Of a stretch of DNA of 64,000 bases, positions 61,908 through 64,000 are shown in pieces. A program made the translations under genes and the position numbers. A model generated the notes under the pieces. That model did not search any database. It was not told the origin of the DNA and was given only the letters and a program-made list of their open reading frames with translations. Positions within the stretch are counted from its first letter, which is position 1. Every line of letters begins with the position of its first letter. The stretch comes from an uncultured Parafilimonas sp. (GTDB lineage Bacteria; Bacteroidota; Bacteroidia; Chitinophagales; Chitinophagaceae): assembly GCA_903882935.1 (NCBI GenBank), contig CAIRZB010000025.1, positions 1-64,000 on the forward strand, written 5' to 3'.

Positions 61908-64000
61908 TTGCCTATATCTAGCGTTCATATTGCTTTAGTCGGTAACCCAAACAGTGGTAAAACCTCGCTGTTTAATGCTTTAACGGGCCTTAACCAAAAA
62001 GTGGGTAATTTTCCTGGTGTTACTGTTGATAAAAAAACCGGCCATTGCCCATTGGACGAAAAACTGGACGCAGTAATAATCGACTTGCCGGGTACCTACA
62101 GCCTTTACCCGCGCCGTGCTGATGAGTGGGTGGCATACCGGGTGATGATGGGTGCCGATGCCGATGTGCAGCCCGAAGTAGTGCTGCTGGTGGCAGATGC
62201 CAGCAACCTTAAGCGCAACCTTCTGTTTTGCAGCCAGGTGATTGATTTGAAATACCCAGTGGTGATTGCCCTTACCATGATGGACATAGCCGGTAAAAAA
62301 GATATTGAGGTTGACATTGAAGGGATAGAGCGCGAATTGGGCGTGCCTGTAGTGGCGGTTAACCCTAGAAAAAATAAGGGCCTAGTGCAATTGAAAAAAG
62401 TACTGGCGCAAACGGCCCGGCAAAAGCATATTAAGCCACTGCAGGATTTTATAACCAACCGCGAACTTGCCCCCGCTGCCATAGACAAGGTTAAAGGCAT
62501 TTATCCTTCGTTAAGCGATTATGCGGCCATACATTACTTAATAAACCACGAAAGCTTTCCTTTACCGGCCAACCAGCAGGCTGCTATTGAGCAGGCGGAA
62601 AAAGACACTGCTTTTAACCCCACCAAAACGCAGGCCGAGGAAATTATGCAGCGTTACACCCGCATAAGGCAGATAATGAAGAAAAACGTGGTGGAGCCAG
62701 ACCCCTTGCAGCGCAAGCTTTTTACTGAGAAGTTGGACAATATTTTATTGCACCGTATTTGGGGGTACCTAACGTTGCTGGTAGTACTTTTTTTGCTTTT
62801 CCAAAGTGTTTTTTGGGTGGCCCAATACCCCATGAACGCCATTGACTGGAGCTTTTCGCAGTTAAGGGCTTGGATGGGTGGCTTTTTGCCTACCGCATGG
62901 TGGAGTAATTTGTTGGTGAACGGCTTTTTAGCAGGCCTGAATGGCATTTTGGTGTTTGTACCCCAAATAATGATACTGTTCGGTCTCATAACCCTACTGG
63001 AAGACTCGGGGTATATGGCGCGTATTAGTTTTTTAAGCGACAAGCTGATGCGCAAGGTTGGGCTGAATGGCAAAAGCGTTATGCCCATGATAAGCGGGTT
63101 TGCCTGTGCCGTGCCGGCGATTATGAGTGCCCGCAATATTGAGAACAAAAAAGAAAGGCTGCTAACCATATTGGTAACACCACTAATGAGTTGCAGCGCA
63201 AGGTTACCGGTGTTTACCATATTGATTGCGCTGGTAGTGCCAAGCAAATACTATTTTGGGTTTTTAAGCCTGCAGGGTTTGGTAATGATGGGGCTTTACC
63301 TGCTGGGGGTAGTGATGGCATTAACAGTGAGCTATGTGTTGAAATTTTTGATAAAAATTAAGGAGAAGAGCTTTTTCATATTAGAACTGCCTGTGTACCG
63401 AGCCCCGCGTTGGAAAAATGTGGGCATAACCATGCTGGAGAAGGCAAGGATTTTTGTGGTAGATGCCGGCCGGGTAATATTGCTGATTAGTTTGTTGTTA
63501 TGGTTTTTGAGCAGTTACGGCCCCAGCGGAAGGATGGATGCAGCAGAAAAAAAATACGCCACAGCCCGGCAACAAGCGGCAACGCCCGAAGCAAAATTGG
63601 CTGCCGACAAGGAATACAATTCTGCAAAATTGCAAAACTCGTACGCTGGTATCTTTGGTAAAAGCATTGAGCCGGTTATTAAGCCCCTTGGTTACGACTG
63701 GAAAATTGGCATTGCCCTGATAACATCTTTTGCTGCCCGTGAGGTATTTGTGGGTACCATGGCAACCCTTTACAGTGTGGAGGAAAATGATGACACCACC
63801 CTAAAACAGAAAATGCAAACTGCCACCCGCGAGGACGGCACCCTTGTTTATACCCTGCCCACCACCCTTAGCCTGATGGTGTTTTATGTGCTGGCCATGC
63901 AGTGCATGAGTACCCTTGCCGTAGTAAAACGCGAAACCCGCAGTTGGAAATGGCCCGCCATACAATTAGTGTACATGACAGGCTTGGCTTATTTTATGAG
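61908..64000 (+). CDS. feoB: Ferrous iron transporter FeoB (partial, right edge)
   Basis: First ~697 codons of FeoB; the gene continues beyond the window. The N-terminal G domain has G1 GNPNSGKTS, the switch-I region FPGVTVDKKTG, G3 DLPG, and a G4 reading TMMD instead of the usual NxxD. The membrane part has the Gate motifs GFACAVPAIMSARNIENKKER and TPLMSCSARLPVF. An in-frame TAA at 61902 leaves TTG at 61908 as the only usable start, giving MPISSVHIALVGN. No feoA precedes it; the 207-bp gap is shared with the divergent M28 gene. Confidence 0.93.
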   Translation, partial: MPISSVHIALVGNPNSGKTSLFNALTGLNQKVGNFPGVTVDKKTGHCPLDEKLDAVIIDLPGTYSLYPRRADEWVAYRVMMGADADVQPEVVLLVADASNLKRNLLFCSQVIDLKYPVVIALTMMDIAGKKDIEVDIEGIERELGVPVVAVNPRKNKGLVQLKKVLAQTARQKHIKPLQDFITNRELAPAAIDKVKGIYPSLSDYAAIHYLINHESFPLPANQQAAIEQAEKDTAFNPTKTQAEEIMQRYTRIRQIMKKNVVEPDPLQRKLFTEKLDNILLHRIWGYLTLLVVLFLLFQSVFWVAQYPMNAIDWSFSQLRAWMGGFLPTAWWSNLLVNGFLAGLNGILVFVPQIMILFGLITLLEDSGYMARISFLSDKLMRKVGLNGKSVMPMISGFACAVPAIMSARNIENKKERLLTILVTPLMSCSARLPVFTILIALVVPSKYYFGFLSLQGLVMMGLYLLGVVMALTVSYVLKFLIKIKEKSFFILELPVYRAPRWKNVGITMLEKARIFVVDAGRVILLISLLLWFLSSYGPSGRMDAAEKKYATARQQAATPEAKLAADKEYNSAKLQNSYAGIFGKSIEPVIKPLGYDWKIGIALITSFAAREVFVGTMATLYSVEENDDTTLKQKMQTATREDGTLVYTLPTTLSLMVFYVLAMQCMSTLAVVKRETRSWKWPAIQLVYMTGLAYFM

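Noticed and set aside
62654-63247. 197-aa minus-strand ORF
   Set aside because: Antisense of the membrane part of FeoB, whose plus frame is continuous to the window edge.

Overview
The window looks like chromosomal DNA of a Bacteroidota member, probably near Chitinophagaceae or Sphingobacteriales. The signs are a SusC/SusD pair, outer-membrane beta-barrel receptors with carboxypeptidase-like N-domains, IPExxxVDY, NIPSNAP and DUF5690 proteins, a DUF4369-thioredoxin lipoprotein, and a Bacteroides-type mannan pathway. Everything here is read by eye and recalled family knowledge; no database search was run. I saw no rRNA, tRNA, CRISPR array or intact insertion sequence.

Layout. (1) 34-7913: a plus-strand operon for an unusual activated ulosonic acid (cytidylyltransferase, split transketolase, class III aminotransferase, PtmA-like SDR, KdsC-like phosphatase, NeuB-like synthase lacking its SAF domain), followed closely by a fatty acid hydroxylase-family membrane protein and an SMR transporter. 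(2) 8019-12893: minus-strand TetR - TolC - EmrA - EmrB tripartite efflux operon. (3) 13136-23269: XRE-cupin regulator, SusC, SusD, periplasmic alkaline-phosphatase-fold hydrolase, PhnZ/TmpB-like HD oxygenase, DUF5690 transporter and a phosphonate-associated FAD oxidoreductase; together these look like a SusCD-fed organophosphonate utilisation locus. (4) 23315-26169: a small membrane protein and PriA. (5) 26336-33645: AraC regulator, GH26 mannanase, sodium:solute symporter, GH130 mannosylglucose phosphorylase and cellobiose/mannobiose 2-epimerase, a complete mannan-to-mannose-1-phosphate route. (6) 33786-40838: AsmA-like protein, MNT nucleotidyltransferase with a broken HEPN partner, SulP transporter, DUF1624-like membrane protein.

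(7) 41018-47525 is the most unusual stretch: UmuC polymerase with two tandem 2H-phosphoesterase paralogues, each having lost a different catalytic histidine; a divergent UmuD homologue in which nucleophile, general base and cleavage site are all substituted; a PA0069-type radical SAM protein; and a TcmP/three-Cys-motif (DUF5131) pair. Small palindromic and tandem repeats are concentrated here and in places supply coding sequence.

(8) 47839-64000 is mostly housekeeping: beta-hydroxyacid dehydrogenase, GatB, thioredoxin-like lipoprotein, an uncharacterised protein, DnaN, a stand-alone receiver, RecX, a TonB-type outer-membrane protein, NIPSNAP, an HxlR regulator, M28 peptidase with IPExxxVDY, and a FeoB that runs off the right edge.

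The strongest candidates for undescribed biology are the inactivated UmuD plus complementary half-2H pair next to UmuC, the phosphonate SusCD locus, and the transketolase-containing ulosonate cassette.
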